Origin: an uncultured Clostridia bacterium
GTDB taxonomy: Bacteria > Bacillota > Clostridia > UBA1381
NCBI GenBank assembly: GCA_947623955.1
Contig: CANQIP010000013.1
Coordinates: 1 to 39,969 of the forward strand
DNA: 39,969 nt
Reading direction: 5' to 3'
Shown one piece after another: positions 1 to 8,933 of this stretch. A model generated the notes under the pieces. That model was not told the origin of the DNA. It saw only the letters and a program-made list of their open reading frames with translations, and did not search any database. How positions within the stretch are numbered: position 1 is the stretch's first letter; every line of letters begins with the position of its first letter. The position numbers and the translations under genes are program-made.

Positions 1-1
1 A

Positions 2-115
2 TGGCGCGATAACAGTGATAAATCGGCTTGGTATTATGCCGATGTCCAAGAGGCTACCAACTCGCATTATTACGAGATAAACGGTGAATACGAGGTTTGG
101 ACGGCAATACGCTAA
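2..115 (+). CDS. C-terminal fragment of an SLH-type surface protein (partial)
   Basis: The frame starting at base 2 is open to a TAA at 113-115 and gives 37 residues. It contains the segment WYYADVQEATNSHYYE followed by EVWTAI at the C-terminus. This aromatic-rich stretch, with an EAtN-H core, resembles the end of S-layer homology or related wall-binding modules in clostridial surface proteins. The start and most of the protein lie outside the window, so the overall function cannot be given. A hairpin follows about 80 bases downstream. A second SLH protein occurs at 8934-10820. The assignment rests on a short stretch only. Confidence 0.55.
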   Translation, partial: WRDNSDKSAWYYADVQEATNSHYYEINGEYEVWTAIR

Positions 116-194
116 ACGCGCAGCCGGACTGAGCTCGAAAGAAGATAAAAATTTTGTTTTCATAATTTTGTTCTTTCTGTTATACAGAAAGGCA

Positions 195-224
195 ACTGCC
201 GCAGAGCTTTTGCTCCGCGGCAGT
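195..224 (+). terminator. Hairpin after the partial surface-protein gene
   Basis: ACTGCCGCAGAGC (195-207) pairs with GCTCCGCGGCAGT (212-224) with one G-U pair and a TTTT loop. The 3' side is GCTTTG rather than a clean U tract, so termination may be weak. A smaller hairpin, TTTCTG/CAGAAA at 174-190, lies just upstream. It is the only termination-like structure between the partial gene and the tRNA. Confidence 0.45.
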
Positions 225-269
225 GCTTTGTATGTTAAAAGACGTTATCTCCAACAAAAAATCGGTATA

Positions 270-316
270 AAACAAAAATCGAGTGTCCATAACCTCAAAT
301 CCGTTATGAACACTCG
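270..316 (-). terminator. Rho-independent terminator of tRNA-Met
   Basis: On the minus strand the tRNA is followed after three bases by a stem of about 14 pairs: CGAGTGTTCATAACG (316 down to 302) with GTTATGGACACTCG (293 down to 280). The stem is followed directly by ATTTTTGTTTT. Stem plus U tract make this a classical intrinsic terminator for the single tRNA transcript. Confidence 0.85.
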
Positions 317-319
317 AAA

Positions 320-396
320 TGGTAGCGGTAAGTGGATTTGAACCACTGACACTGCGGGTATGAACCGCATGCTCTAGCCAACTGAGCTATACCGCC
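320..396 (-). tRNA. tRNA-Met (CAT), elongator type
   Basis: The minus strand folds as a 77-base tRNA with CCA encoded at its 3' end (322-320). The acceptor arm is GGCGGTA with TACCGCT, which gives a G-U first pair, and the discriminator is A. The D arm carries AGCTCAGTTGG. The anticodon stem TGCGG/CCGCA encloses TTCATAC, so the anticodon is CAT (362-360). The T arm is AGTGG-TTCAAAT-CCACT. The GGCGG...CCGCTACCA framework matches what I recall of Firmicutes elongator tRNA-Met. An initiator would be expected to have a mismatched first pair and three G-C pairs in the anticodon stem. A lysidine-modified tRNA-Ile (CAT) is the main alternative. Confidence 0.93.
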
Positions 397-411
397 ATAG
401 CAACGTTAAAT

Positions 412-440
412 ATTATAAACGATATTTTTTTATTTGTCAA
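412..440 (-). promoter_or_regulatory. Consensus sigma-A promoter of tRNA-Met
   Basis: On the minus strand TTGACA (440-435), a 17-base A/T-rich spacer and TATAAT (417-412) form a perfect consensus promoter. It lies about 16 bases upstream of the mature tRNA 5' end, so the 5' leader would be very short. Confidence 0.9.
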
Positions 441-523
441 GACTTTTTTCAAAAATTGTAAACTCTGCCGCAGATACGGAGAAAATCCGTTTCAAAATAT
501 CTGTTTTTAATTTCCGAAACTTA

Positions 524-552
524 TGGACACATAATCTCTTTTGTGATAAAAT
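524..552 (+). promoter_or_regulatory. Probable sigma-A promoter of the 5'-nucleotidase gene
   Basis: TGGACA (524-529), a 17-base spacer and TAAAAT (547-552) with an extended -10 TGA just upstream fit sigma-A. The predicted transcript would have a leader of roughly 60 bases before the start at 619. A second A/T-rich hexamer lies downstream, so the exact start site is uncertain. Confidence 0.55.
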
Positions 553-618
553 ATTTATATAATTACAGTGTAAGCCATATGACTTTGCATAAATTTTCAT
601 GAAAAGAGGAACTGACGT

Positions 619-2742
619 ATGAAAAAATTGTTGTTTGGAAAAATCCTTGCGGTGACGTTATCCGCCTCGACGGTATTCTCGCTGACGCTGCCCGCCGTGG
701 CGGACAACGAAAAGGCGGCAACGTTTCATCTCGCGGCATATTACAATGACTCCAACACGCTTTTGAGCGTCAAGGAAATAAGAGGAAGTCTGAGCAGTGA
801 CGAGGTTGACGCGCTCGTTGATATTTACGAGCCGGAAAACGCAAAAAAAGCCAAGGTTTTTGACTGGACGGAAAATCTTGAACCGCAAAACGACAGCGGC
901 AGAACGGTCGATATAGCGGACGAGCCTGAGGTTGTCATATTGCACACAAACGATATGCACGGCGCACTTGCCGGAACGTCGTCCGTTATAGGCTCTGACA
1001 GTGTGGCGGCGTTAAAGCAGCTTGACAATGCAATTCTCGCCGACGCGGGTGACGCCGTGCAGGGTGTCGCGCTCGCGTCACAGTCGAAGGGCGAGAGCAT
1101 AATAAAAATCATGAACGCGGCAAAATACGATGTTATGGCAGCCGGTAACCACGAGTTCGACTACGGTCTCGACCATTTCAAAGAGCTTAGGGATTTGGCA
1201 AACTTCCCAATCATATCGGCGAACACATACAAGGGCGACGCGCTTTTATGCGCGGACGGCGACAATAACGGCGAGAACGTCATTATAGAAAAAAACGGCG
1301 TAAAGGTGGGCATATTCGCGCTTACGACGCAGAATACGATAACCTCGACAAAGCCTGAAAACGTAGCGGGCATTGACTTTAAGGACGAGGTCACGGCTGC
1401 GCAGGAGCAAGTACAAAAGCTTGATGAAGAGGGTGCGGACGTAATTATTGCGCTCACGCATATGGGCGAAACGGAAGAGGGCGCATGCACGAGCAAGCGT
1501 CTTGCCGAAGAACTCAAGGACACGGAGCTTGACGCGATTATCGACGGTCACACACATCATGTTGTAAACGAAAAGGTCGGCGATATTACAATCACGCAGA
1601 CCGGCACGGGCAGCGTAAACGTCGGCAGAATGGCGATTGATGTGGCGGATGACGGAACCGTTTCCGTTAAGGAAACAATGCTTTCACGTGCGTTCTTCAA
1701 TAATATTACCCCCGACGCGGAGGTTACAAAGACAATAACCGACGAGAGCGCGGAGCTTAACAAAACGCTCGCGCAGGAAATCGGCGAGACGAAAAATACG
1801 CTCTGGGGCGGCTCGATAAGAGGCTTAATCACCGAGGGACGCGTAGGTGAAACGAACTTCGGCAGCCTTATCTGCGACGCGATGATTGACGAGGCGAAAA
1901 ATATCGTTCCCGAAGAGGACAAGAATTTACCGATAGTTGCGATTGAAAACGGCGGCGGTTACCGCGCAAGCGTGCCGAACGGAAAAATCACGCTCGGTAG
2001 TATCATTGACGCGCTGCCGTTTGCGAACAATGTGCGTATCATGGAAACAACGCCGAAACAACTCTACACGGCTCTCGAAGGATATATTTCAAGCGAGAAG
2101 AACGGTAAAGCTATTGGCGTGACGGCGCAGGATCCGGAAACGGGATTTTTGACGGCAAGCTACGAGGGCAGTTTCCCGCAGATAGGCGGTATGCGTATCA
2201 GCTACAACCCGAACAACAGCGTGGGTGAAAAGCTTGAACTCGTTTCGCTTATCGGCGGCAACACGGACTTGGACAAAGACGACGATACAACAAAGCTTAT
2301 TCTCGCGTCGCACGACTATATAATCGGCGCGGAGGATATGATTGCCGAGGGCAGCGGACTTGTCGAGGTGGTTATCGCGTACATCAACTCTCTCACCGAA
2401 AACGGCACGAAACCGCTTGAAATTCCCGTAACGCTGGGCAGAATTACCACGACGGCTCATAATTGGGAAGGCTACGTATATACCGCGCATATAACGCTTA
2501 CAAACGCCGCATCGCTTACGGACGGCAGTGAAATTTCGGTATACGTTGACGGAGAAAAGGACGCCGCGAAAGGCAAGGTCAATAACGGCGTGCTTGATAT
2601 AGAACTCCCCGACGGGCCTCACGCGATAAAGCTATACGAGGATCAGCATGAGGCGTATGTCAACAACTACAGCGGCAACGGTGTGTTAGATGTATACGGA
2701 GATTTGACACTCGGTTATCCCGAGCTTGAATATCGCGGATAA
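619..2742 (+). CDS. Secreted 5'-nucleotidase / 2',3'-cyclic-nucleotide phosphodiesterase (UshA-like)
   Basis: The 707-residue protein probably releases phosphate and nucleosides from nucleotides outside the cell. Residues 1-28 form a signal peptide (basic start, hydrophobic core, PAVAD). Residues about 30-92 form a small beta-type module ending in KVFDWTENLEP, a pattern I associate with clostridial surface proteins. The calcineurin-like metallophosphatase domain (about 104-340) keeps its di-metal residues: D112 and H114 in NDMHG, D145 in GDAVQG, N177-H178-E179 in GNHE, H281 in THMG, and H311/H313 in DGHTHH. The 5'-nucleotidase C-terminal domain follows (about 390-590, with ENGGGYR). An extra beta-rich tail of about 100 residues closes the protein. 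There is no LPXTG, SLH or transmembrane anchor, so it is either free or held by the terminal modules. AAGAGGA lies 8 bases before the ATG. It is monocistronic. Confidence 0.9.
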   Translation: MKKLLFGKILAVTLSASTVFSLTLPAVADNEKAATFHLAAYYNDSNTLLSVKEIRGSLSSDEVDALVDIYEPENAKKAKVFDWTENLEPQNDSGRTVDIADEPEVVILHTNDMHGALAGTSSVIGSDSVAALKQLDNAILADAGDAVQGVALASQSKGESIIKIMNAAKYDVMAAGNHEFDYGLDHFKELRDLANFPIISANTYKGDALLCADGDNNGENVIIEKNGVKVGIFALTTQNTITSTKPENVAGIDFKDEVTAAQEQVQKLDEEGADVIIALTHMGETEEGACTSKRLAEELKDTELDAIIDGHTHHVVNEKVGDITITQTGTGSVNVGRMAIDVADDGTVSVKETMLSRAFFNNITPDAEVTKTITDESAELNKTLAQEIGETKNTLWGGSIRGLITEGRVGETNFGSLICDAMIDEAKNIVPEEDKNLPIVAIENGGGYRASVPNGKITLGSIIDALPFANNVRIMETTPKQLYTALEGYISSEKNGKAIGVTAQDPETGFLTASYEGSFPQIGGMRISYNPNNSVGEKLELVSLIGGNTDLDKDDDTTKLILASHDYIIGAEDMIAEGSGLVEVVIAYINSLTENGTKPLEIPVTLGRITTTAHNWEGYVYTAHITLTNAASLTDGSEISVYVDGEKDAAKGKVNNGVLDIELPDGPHAIKLYEDQHEAYVNNYSGNGVLDVYGDLTLGYPELEYRG

Positions 2743-2755
2743 AACAATAAAACAA

Positions 2756-2794
2756 ACGCCGGCGGCAATCGAATGTGACTGCCGCCGGCGTTTT
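2756..2794. terminator. Bidirectional terminator between convergent genes
   Basis: A perfect 12-base-pair stem, ACGCCGGCGGCA (2756-2767) with TGCCGCCGGCGT (2780-2791), encloses a 12-base loop. A short T run follows on the plus strand. On the minus strand GTTTGTTTTATTGTTTT follows, the better U tract of the two. It serves the nucleotidase gene and the GH2 operon that converge here. Confidence 0.88.
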
Positions 2795-2807
2795 AAAATG
2801 CCTTGAA

Positions 2808-5441
2808 TTATTTAAAAAGATTTTTCACATCTTCCCCCGAAAGCGTGACGGTCGGCTCAAACGCGTCGGACGCAGTGTAAGCCAGAATACTGTTTCTCAA
2901 AGCCTGCACAGTCGTTTTCTGAACCGACATATCAAATCCGCAGAACAGGAACGAGCCGTTGCCGACCTTCGCCTCAAACAACGGCGAACGGCGTATGTTG
3001 CTGTAATAGTTCGGCACGGGTTCAACCAGATATTTAAATTCGGGATTTAAGCCCGAAACGTCGGCGCAAACGCAGTTGTCGATCGGGTGTTTCCACTGAA
3101 AACCGCCGTATTCTCCGGTCGGAAATCTCTTAAACGCGGGACTTTTGCCGTCAATCATAAGACCGTTCGTGCGCTCGGACGGGAAGTGAGCCGGTGACCA
3201 GAACGTAGGCTTGAACAAACCCTCGATCGGGTTTACGAGATTATCCTTGCTCATGCTCACGATTGCCTTACCGCCGTTTTTGACGATTTCGTAAAATTTA
3301 TCGTCCGCGCCGTCGGTAAGCGATACCTCGTTTATGTATTCCTCATCGGTGTACACGTAAATTTCCCATTCGTTCGAGTATTCGTCCACGCTCACCCTTA
3401 CGGTGAGCGCCTTCGGTTCGGTAACAAAGTAAAGAGGGAAGGAAACCGTTTTTGAGCGCGTTTCCTTCTCAAATACAACCTCGCCATTGTCAATGACTTC
3501 CACTTTAAACAGCGGCATATTTATCCGCTTTTCGCCGTAGTTGTAGAGGTCAAGATCCGCCTTGAACGTGTCGGTGTTCATAAACACCCTGTCCGCTTTC
3601 ATAAGCGGTACGGTGTGGTTACAGAACGTGCGGAACTTTTCGGCTGATATAATCCCCTTGTTTTTCCAGAACACATCGAGCATACCTATCGTCGCCGTAC
3701 CCTGACCCGTATAGTCGCAAAGCCCCAAAAGCTCAAAACCGCCCATACGGTGAGTGCGCATCGCCGCCTCAATTTCCTCCTTGTACATCATAGCCGCGAA
3801 CGCGCCCGACGCGCTCTTAAAATTTCCGAGCATACTATATACGTTATGCTTTATCATTTCCTGTTTTATAAACTCGAAATTCACGGGTTTTAAGCTGCCC
3901 GTGTAATCGCTCGTACTGTCAACGTCGGGGTACACGCAGTACTGACCGACCTCGAACGACACGACCGGCAGCGGCATATTCTTTATCGCTTTGTCGTAAT
4001 TAAGGCACGTATGCTCCGATATAACGTCATGGAACACCTGCACTCTCACTCTGTTGCCGCCCGCCTCAAATGCCGAGAAATAGTCGTCGGCGGGGGAAAC
4101 GGGTCTGTCGAAGTTTGACGTGAGGGTGTACAGTCTGCGGCTGTCGAGAGCCTTAATCTGCGTCGTTATATCTTCGAGCATTTCAAAGTCGCCTAGATTC
4201 TCGTTACCGTTCGAGAACATTATAAACGACGGGTGATTGCCGTACGCTTCCGATATACGCTTAGCCTCCGCGTGGAAAAACACGGCGTGCGCGGTATCGT
4301 CGCCCGCGGATATTGACGTTACGTCTACGTTGAGCCACAACGGCATCTCCGCGAGGACGTACACGCCCGTCATATCTGCAGCCTTAAACGCCGCCTCGGG
4401 CGGAAACCACGAATGAAAGCGCACATGGTTAAGCCCGTACTCCTTCACCGTTTTAAATACCCTCAGCCACTCGTCAAGCTCGGTCGGCGGGTAGCCGGTA
4501 AGCGGATATATCGCGCAGTCGAGCGTGCCGCGCAGAGCCGTTTTCCTGCCGTTAATCGTAAACTCCGTGCCGTCCGTGCCGACGGTGCGCATACCGAACG
4601 GAACGGTCTTTTCATCAACCGTCACGCCGTCCTTAATCATTTTTACGCGCAGCTTGTACAGCGACGGGTTAAACTCATCCCACAGCTTTCTGTGACTTAT
4701 CGGGTATGTAAAACGCAGCGGCTGCACCTTGTTGTAAAGCGTGAAATCATACGTCCGAGCCTTCAGAGTTTTACCCGCGGGCGTTTCAGCCGAAACCTCG
4801 ATCTGCACATCGCGGCGGTCGTCGGGGTAGAGACAGTCGCTGTGCGCAGACGCCTTCACGCTTACGCCGTATTTCTCGGTCGTAATCTGTATGTTTGACA
4901 GGTGGAATATCTCCTCGCATCTGAGTTCTATACCGCCGATAACGCCGTTCCATATAGACTGCGTATCGACGCTGTAACCGCTTGACATGCCTTCAAGCGA
5001 CATTATGTTTGAATTGTCACAGCGCAGCGTCAGCGTATGCTTTCCCGCTTTGATTTTGCCGGTGAGGTCATATGTGTGCGGAGCGCACAGGCTTATAACG
5101 CGTCTCGATATTTTAACGCCGTCAATCCATAAATCCGACGCGCCGTTTATGCGCTCGAAAAAGAGCGTCAGACATTTATCCTCAAAATCCGCGGGCAGTT
5201 CAAACTCACGCTGTAACCACAGAGGACCTATGTAATCATATTCGGGGCGCAGGGTGCGCACAGCCTCATAGCAAAGCTCCGAGGGCGGCGTGTACGTTTT
5301 ACCCACGCCGTTTGCACACGCGTCTCCGGGCAGCCTAAAGCCCGCGCGAGACAACCCGCGCTCAAAGAAACGTTCGTTTATACCTTTATCTTCAATATCC
5401 GTTTCGTAACGCCATTCGCCCGACAAATCCAAAGCGCGCAT
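2808..5441 (-). CDS. Glycoside hydrolase family 2 enzyme (beta-galactosidase/glucuronidase-like), cytoplasmic
   Basis: The 877-residue protein has GH2 architecture: an N-terminal jelly-roll sugar-binding domain (about 1-190, with LWLQREFELP and NGASDLWIDG), an immunoglobulin-like middle domain (about 190-290) and a TIM barrel (about 295-600) opening with INGRKTALRG. E414 in SNGNEN is the likely acid/base. E497 in FEVGQYCVYPD is the likely nucleophile. A further beta-rich region of about 250 residues follows. No signal peptide is visible, so it should act inside the cell on imported oligosaccharides. The substrate cannot be read from the sequence; GH2 covers galactosides, glucuronides, mannosides and others. 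It starts one base after the stop of the TPR gene, with AGAGG upstream of its ATG, so the two are cotranscribed and probably translationally coupled. Confidence 0.85.
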   Translation of the reverse strand: MRALDLSGEWRYETDIEDKGINERFFERGLSRAGFRLPGDACANGVGKTYTPPSELCYEAVRTLRPEYDYIGPLWLQREFELPADFEDKCLTLFFERINGASDLWIDGVKISRRVISLCAPHTYDLTGKIKAGKHTLTLRCDNSNIMSLEGMSSGYSVDTQSIWNGVIGGIELRCEEIFHLSNIQITTEKYGVSVKASAHSDCLYPDDRRDVQIEVSAETPAGKTLKARTYDFTLYNKVQPLRFTYPISHRKLWDEFNPSLYKLRVKMIKDGVTVDEKTVPFGMRTVGTDGTEFTINGRKTALRGTLDCAIYPLTGYPPTELDEWLRVFKTVKEYGLNHVRFHSWFPPEAAFKAADMTGVYVLAEMPLWLNVDVTSISAGDDTAHAVFFHAEAKRISEAYGNHPSFIMFSNGNENLGDFEMLEDITTQIKALDSRRLYTLTSNFDRPVSPADDYFSAFEAGGNRVRVQVFHDVISEHTCLNYDKAIKNMPLPVVSFEVGQYCVYPDVDSTSDYTGSLKPVNFEFIKQEMIKHNVYSMLGNFKSASGAFAAMMYKEEIEAAMRTHRMGGFELLGLCDYTGQGTATIGMLDVFWKNKGIISAEKFRTFCNHTVPLMKADRVFMNTDTFKADLDLYNYGEKRINMPLFKVEVIDNGEVVFEKETRSKTVSFPLYFVTEPKALTVRVSVDEYSNEWEIYVYTDEEYINEVSLTDGADDKFYEIVKNGGKAIVSMSKDNLVNPIEGLFKPTFWSPAHFPSERTNGLMIDGKSPAFKRFPTGEYGGFQWKHPIDNCVCADVSGLNPEFKYLVEPVPNYYSNIRRSPLFEAKVGNGSFLFCGFDMSVQKTTVQALRNSILAYTASDAFEPTVTLSGEDVKNLFK

Positions 5442-5442
5442 A

Positions 5443-8400
5443 TTATATACCTCTTTTCATAATTTTCTTCAGTTCGATAAGCCCCTGATGCGAAACGTCC
5501 TCGCCGAGACCTTTATCCGCATACGCGCAGGCACTCTCATAGTCGCCCAAGCCGTAATATCCGAGCGCGGCAAGGTAGCTGCACGTTACGCGGTTTTTCC
5601 TGTTCATATCCGTGTCAAACACAAGGAAGTCGGGCAGTGACACCGCGAAATAGTCAAACTCCGCCTTGTCGTCCATATGCTCCATACCGTAGGATATAAG
5701 TCTGTTAAACATACCCCTCGCGCCGCGTTCGTCGCCCAGTGCGCGTTTTGCGAGCGCGATATAGAACAAAACCTCCGGCGGACGGTCGTTATAGTAGCGC
5801 GCGTCGCCTATCGTGCCGTCGCCCTCGGACGCTTTTTCGTAATAATCCTTCGCCGTAATGTAGTCGATTTTTTCGTTTGCCTTTCCGAGCGCGCAGTAAA
5901 TGTCGTTGTCGGCTGCGTTTATAAGCTTACCTTCTCCCAAGTTTTCGGGGTAGACGAGAGCATTTTCAAGGTATTCGTTTGCCGCCTCGAAATCGTCGTT
6001 TTCAACACAATCACGCGCAAGTCCGACAAGAGAGAGCCTGTACTGCGCCGTAATCTTGCCTTCGCCGCCCTCCCACGGGTGGAAACGGCGCGCCGCGATA
6101 GCCTTGTGCGCCTTGTCGTACTGCCCGTCGCTGTTTAACAGCGTCACATACTCTGTGTAAAGGTCGTCGCGCGCCTTTACGAGTTCAATATTGTCCGTTA
6201 GCAGCTTTAACCGTTTCTTTACCGACACGTTCGTCTGCTTGTATATAAGGTCAAGCTCGTACAAAAGACGCGAGCTGTCATGGTCAAGTCTGAACGCGCG
6301 TTCCATTTCCGTCACGGCTTTACGCTCGTCGCGCAGCTTGTTGAAGTACACGAGCGATAAATTTCTGTGAACGATCGGATTTGACGGGTCGATTTCGTTC
6401 GACTTTGTCCAGCACTGGAACGCCGCGCCCCAGCGACCCTTGTCGTACAGCAAATTACCGAGCAGATAAGGCGCGTTCGCGTCGCTTTTGTTATGCTCCG
6501 TGGCATAGCGCAGCACGAGCATATCATTGTGACGGACGGGGAAACAGTAATCGCAGTTACACTTCGCCGCGACTTCAAGCTCTATCTCGCTCTTTGAATA
6601 ATACGCCATATAGTAGTGCAGCATCGGTCTGTCAGCCTGCGACACGAGCGCGAGAACTCTCGCCGCTTCGTCCCAAAGACCGAACTCGGCGTAATTAAGC
6701 GACAAATCAATATAGCTGTCCACGTCGCCGCGCATTATTGTGGTAAGCTCGTTAAGCACCGCGAAGTCGTCCGTGATACGGTACAGCTCATAGCGGCAGC
6801 CGTAGTTTAACGGGTCAAGTTTCATCGTGTCGAGCGCGAACGCTTTTGCCTCGTCAAGTCTGCCCGTAAGACGCAGCACCGATGTTTTGAGATTACGCGC
6901 CTTTAAGTTGTGCATACCCCTCGCAAGCGATTGCTCCAAAAACGCGAGAGCTTTTTCATAGTCGCCGCGTGACGCGTCGATACACGCAAGCTGATAAAAT
7001 CCCTTATCCTGCATGGCAGCCGACCATATCGACTTATAAAACGCGTCGTACGCCTCGTCGGTTTTGCCCTGTTTCCTTAAAGCGAGACCGAGATTGTAGT
7101 AAGGCTCGCAGTCGTACGGGTTCGGGTTTTTCCAGGTCGATTTTTTTATCGCCTCGCGGAAATGCTTTTCAGCCTTCTCAAACAGTCCGCGCTCGTACAG
7201 GTATCTGCCGTAAGCGTTATTGAGACGTATATCCGTCTTGTCGCGGCGCAGACCTTCGAGGTAATAGTCCTCGGGCGAGAACGTCGCGTGACGGTACTGC
7301 TCCAAATGCAGAGCCGTCAGATACAATTCCTCCGCCGTCGCTATCTCCGACGGCTTTTTGCACGCCTCGGCGGGCGCGGGCGTCTTTTCATACGTTTTCG
7401 GTTCGGGAGTATATGAAATGATTATGTTGCCGTCACCGTCCGTCAGCGTAAGCGTCAAGTCCTCCTCGCTGTCGCCGATAAGCTCTATTTCCTCGTAAAA
7501 CGGCTTATCGGGCGCAAGTTCAACGTCCTTTTCCGTCTTTTTCTCAATCCTGCCCGACAGCGTTACATTCACCGTTATTTTTTCGGGCGAGTACGCGCTT
7601 ATATACGCCTTGCCATCCTTTACTTCAAGATTTACCGCGGCTTTAAGACACGCGTTCTTTACCGCGCCGACCGTCTTGTACGGCAGGAAATACTGCGTAA
7701 ACGTCTTTTCCTCATACGGCGCGATAAACGTAAAGTCGGGCTGATTGTCGGTGAAAACGCCCGTCATAAGCTCTATGTACGGACCGTTCTCATCGGTCAG
7801 ATTGCGATCCCAAGCCTTGCCGAAATCACCGCAGCCCCACGTCCACTGCTTTTTGCCGGGGGATATGTGATGATCCGCTATGTGCAAAAGACCGGCCCCG
7901 CGTCCGTAATCGTAGTTGCCGATAAAGTCGTAATCCGAGTGGTACGCCATATACGACGTGGGAACGGGGATATTCTTGTACATGGAAATATCCACGCCCT
8001 CGCTGTAATCCATTTTGTAATACGTGCTTGTGGATATGGGGAAACGCGACACGTCGCGCTTGCCGTGATCCATTACCGCGTGAACGTCGGGCGGAAATAT
8101 CGACTTTGTGTTCTCGTTTACCGGCACGGCGGGATTTGCCCACCACAAAAACGTCTGCGGTCTGTCGGTCTGGTTGTATATCTGACCCTTTATTTCGAGA
8201 TACGCCTTGCCGGGGTAGAGCGTGAACCGCGCCATACCCTTCATGCGGTGCATCTTTTCTATCTCGCCGACCGTAACGGTCGCGCTGCCGTCCTCGTTTT
8301 CGCACATTGTAAAGTCAACGGGGTCGAACGTCGAGGGACGGTGATGCTGCGGCCAGTTAAACTCGATACCGCCCGACACCCACGGGCCCGCAAGCCCCAC

Positions 8401-8709
8401 AAGCGCGGGCTTTATTACCTCGTTGTGGTAAACGGCGTCATAGCCGTTAGTTTTATCGTATATTCTGTGTATTTTGCCGCCTATCTCCGGCAGCACCATT
8501 ACAAGGAGATACTCGTTTTCAAGGTATACCGCCGTGTAGCTTTTATCTGTTTTCTCGTCCGATATGCTTTCGCGCACGGCATGGGGATAAACTCTTCCGG
8601 AACTGCCCTGATAAACACGCTTTTCGAGGAACATCGGCAGCTTGCTTGCCTTTCCCGCCTCATACGTGGGTATTACGACGTCCTCGCTCCATAATTTTAC
8701 TTTTTCCAT
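5443..8709 (-). CDS. DUF5107 domain protein with long tetratricopeptide-repeat region
   Basis: The product has 1088 residues. I chose the ATG at 8709 because GAGGAG lies 7 bases before it and because an upstream in-frame extension to 8772 would run through the promoter. Residues about 55-345 form a DUF5107-like domain (VLPEIGGKIHRIYDK, GGIEFNWPQHH around E116-H123), which I think has a galactose-mutarotase-like beta fold. Residues about 350-445 form a beta linker. From about 455 to the C-terminus the protein is a long run of helical TPR-type repeats, for example ARYLYERGLFEKAEKHFREA-like units. No signal peptide is seen. DUF5107/TPR proteins beside GH2 enzymes are a recurring arrangement in Firmicutes as I recall, but the role is not established: a carbohydrate-binding scaffold, an epimerase or a hydrolase are all possible. 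Confidence 0.8.
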   Translation of the reverse strand: MEKVKLWSEDVVIPTYEAGKASKLPMFLEKRVYQGSSGRVYPHAVRESISDEKTDKSYTAVYLENEYLLVMVLPEIGGKIHRIYDKTNGYDAVYHNEVIKPALVGLAGPWVSGGIEFNWPQHHRPSTFDPVDFTMCENEDGSATVTVGEIEKMHRMKGMARFTLYPGKAYLEIKGQIYNQTDRPQTFLWWANPAVPVNENTKSIFPPDVHAVMDHGKRDVSRFPISTSTYYKMDYSEGVDISMYKNIPVPTSYMAYHSDYDFIGNYDYGRGAGLLHIADHHISPGKKQWTWGCGDFGKAWDRNLTDENGPYIELMTGVFTDNQPDFTFIAPYEEKTFTQYFLPYKTVGAVKNACLKAAVNLEVKDGKAYISAYSPEKITVNVTLSGRIEKKTEKDVELAPDKPFYEEIELIGDSEEDLTLTLTDGDGNIIISYTPEPKTYEKTPAPAEACKKPSEIATAEELYLTALHLEQYRHATFSPEDYYLEGLRRDKTDIRLNNAYGRYLYERGLFEKAEKHFREAIKKSTWKNPNPYDCEPYYNLGLALRKQGKTDEAYDAFYKSIWSAAMQDKGFYQLACIDASRGDYEKALAFLEQSLARGMHNLKARNLKTSVLRLTGRLDEAKAFALDTMKLDPLNYGCRYELYRITDDFAVLNELTTIMRGDVDSYIDLSLNYAEFGLWDEAARVLALVSQADRPMLHYYMAYYSKSEIELEVAAKCNCDYCFPVRHNDMLVLRYATEHNKSDANAPYLLGNLLYDKGRWGAAFQCWTKSNEIDPSNPIVHRNLSLVYFNKLRDERKAVTEMERAFRLDHDSSRLLYELDLIYKQTNVSVKKRLKLLTDNIELVKARDDLYTEYVTLLNSDGQYDKAHKAIAARRFHPWEGGEGKITAQYRLSLVGLARDCVENDDFEAANEYLENALVYPENLGEGKLINAADNDIYCALGKANEKIDYITAKDYYEKASEGDGTIGDARYYNDRPPEVLFYIALAKRALGDERGARGMFNRLISYGMEHMDDKAEFDYFAVSLPDFLVFDTDMNRKNRVTCSYLAALGYYGLGDYESACAYADKGLGEDVSHQGLIELKKIMKRGI

Positions 8710-8743
8710 TTCATTTCTCCTCTCGGAATTTATGCACATGTAC

Positions 8744-8772
8744 ATTATATATTGTTTTTGAGGTAATATCAA
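8744..8772 (-). promoter_or_regulatory. Sigma-A promoter of the DUF5107-TPR/GH2 operon
   Basis: On the minus strand TTGATA (8772-8767), a 17-base spacer and TATAAT (8749-8744) give a near-consensus promoter. The predicted start near 8737 leaves a leader of about 28 bases. An ACATGT core lies inside a partial dyad near the start site. In the divergent spacer, GTAAC-6-GTTAC (8832-8847) is a small inverted repeat that could be an operator for either direction. Confidence 0.8.
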
Positions 8773-8866
8773 TACCGTAAATCATTTATTTGTGCTTTTT
8801 GTATATCGGGAAACAAAAATGATATGCTCGCGTAACGATAATGTTACAAAAATCGTGCGAAATATG

Positions 8867-8895
8867 TTGCGAAAATTCGTCGTTTATGATAAAAT
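8867..8895 (+). promoter_or_regulatory. Sigma-A promoter of the SLH protein gene
   Basis: TTGCGA (8867-8872), 17 bases, then TAAAAT (8890-8895) with an extended -10 TGA. It lies 38 bases upstream of the ATG at 8934 and points away from the DUF5107 operon promoter. Confidence 0.75.
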
Positions 8896-8933
8896 TATAA
8901 TAACATACTATGTGTAGAAGGGGAGAAAATACT

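Noticed and set aside
84-341. Open frame of 85 codons on the plus strand
   Set aside because: It runs through two terminator hairpins and into the tRNA-Met gene, has no ribosome site and its composition is not protein-like.
7867-8694. 275-codon plus-strand frame opposite the DUF5107 gene
   Set aside because: It lies wholly within the coding region of the minus-strand gene and has no start signals or recognisable domains.
8710-8772. N-terminal extension of the DUF5107 protein to a start at 8772
   Set aside because: It would place the coding sequence across the promoter -10 and -35, and the downstream ATG at 8709 has a much better ribosome site.
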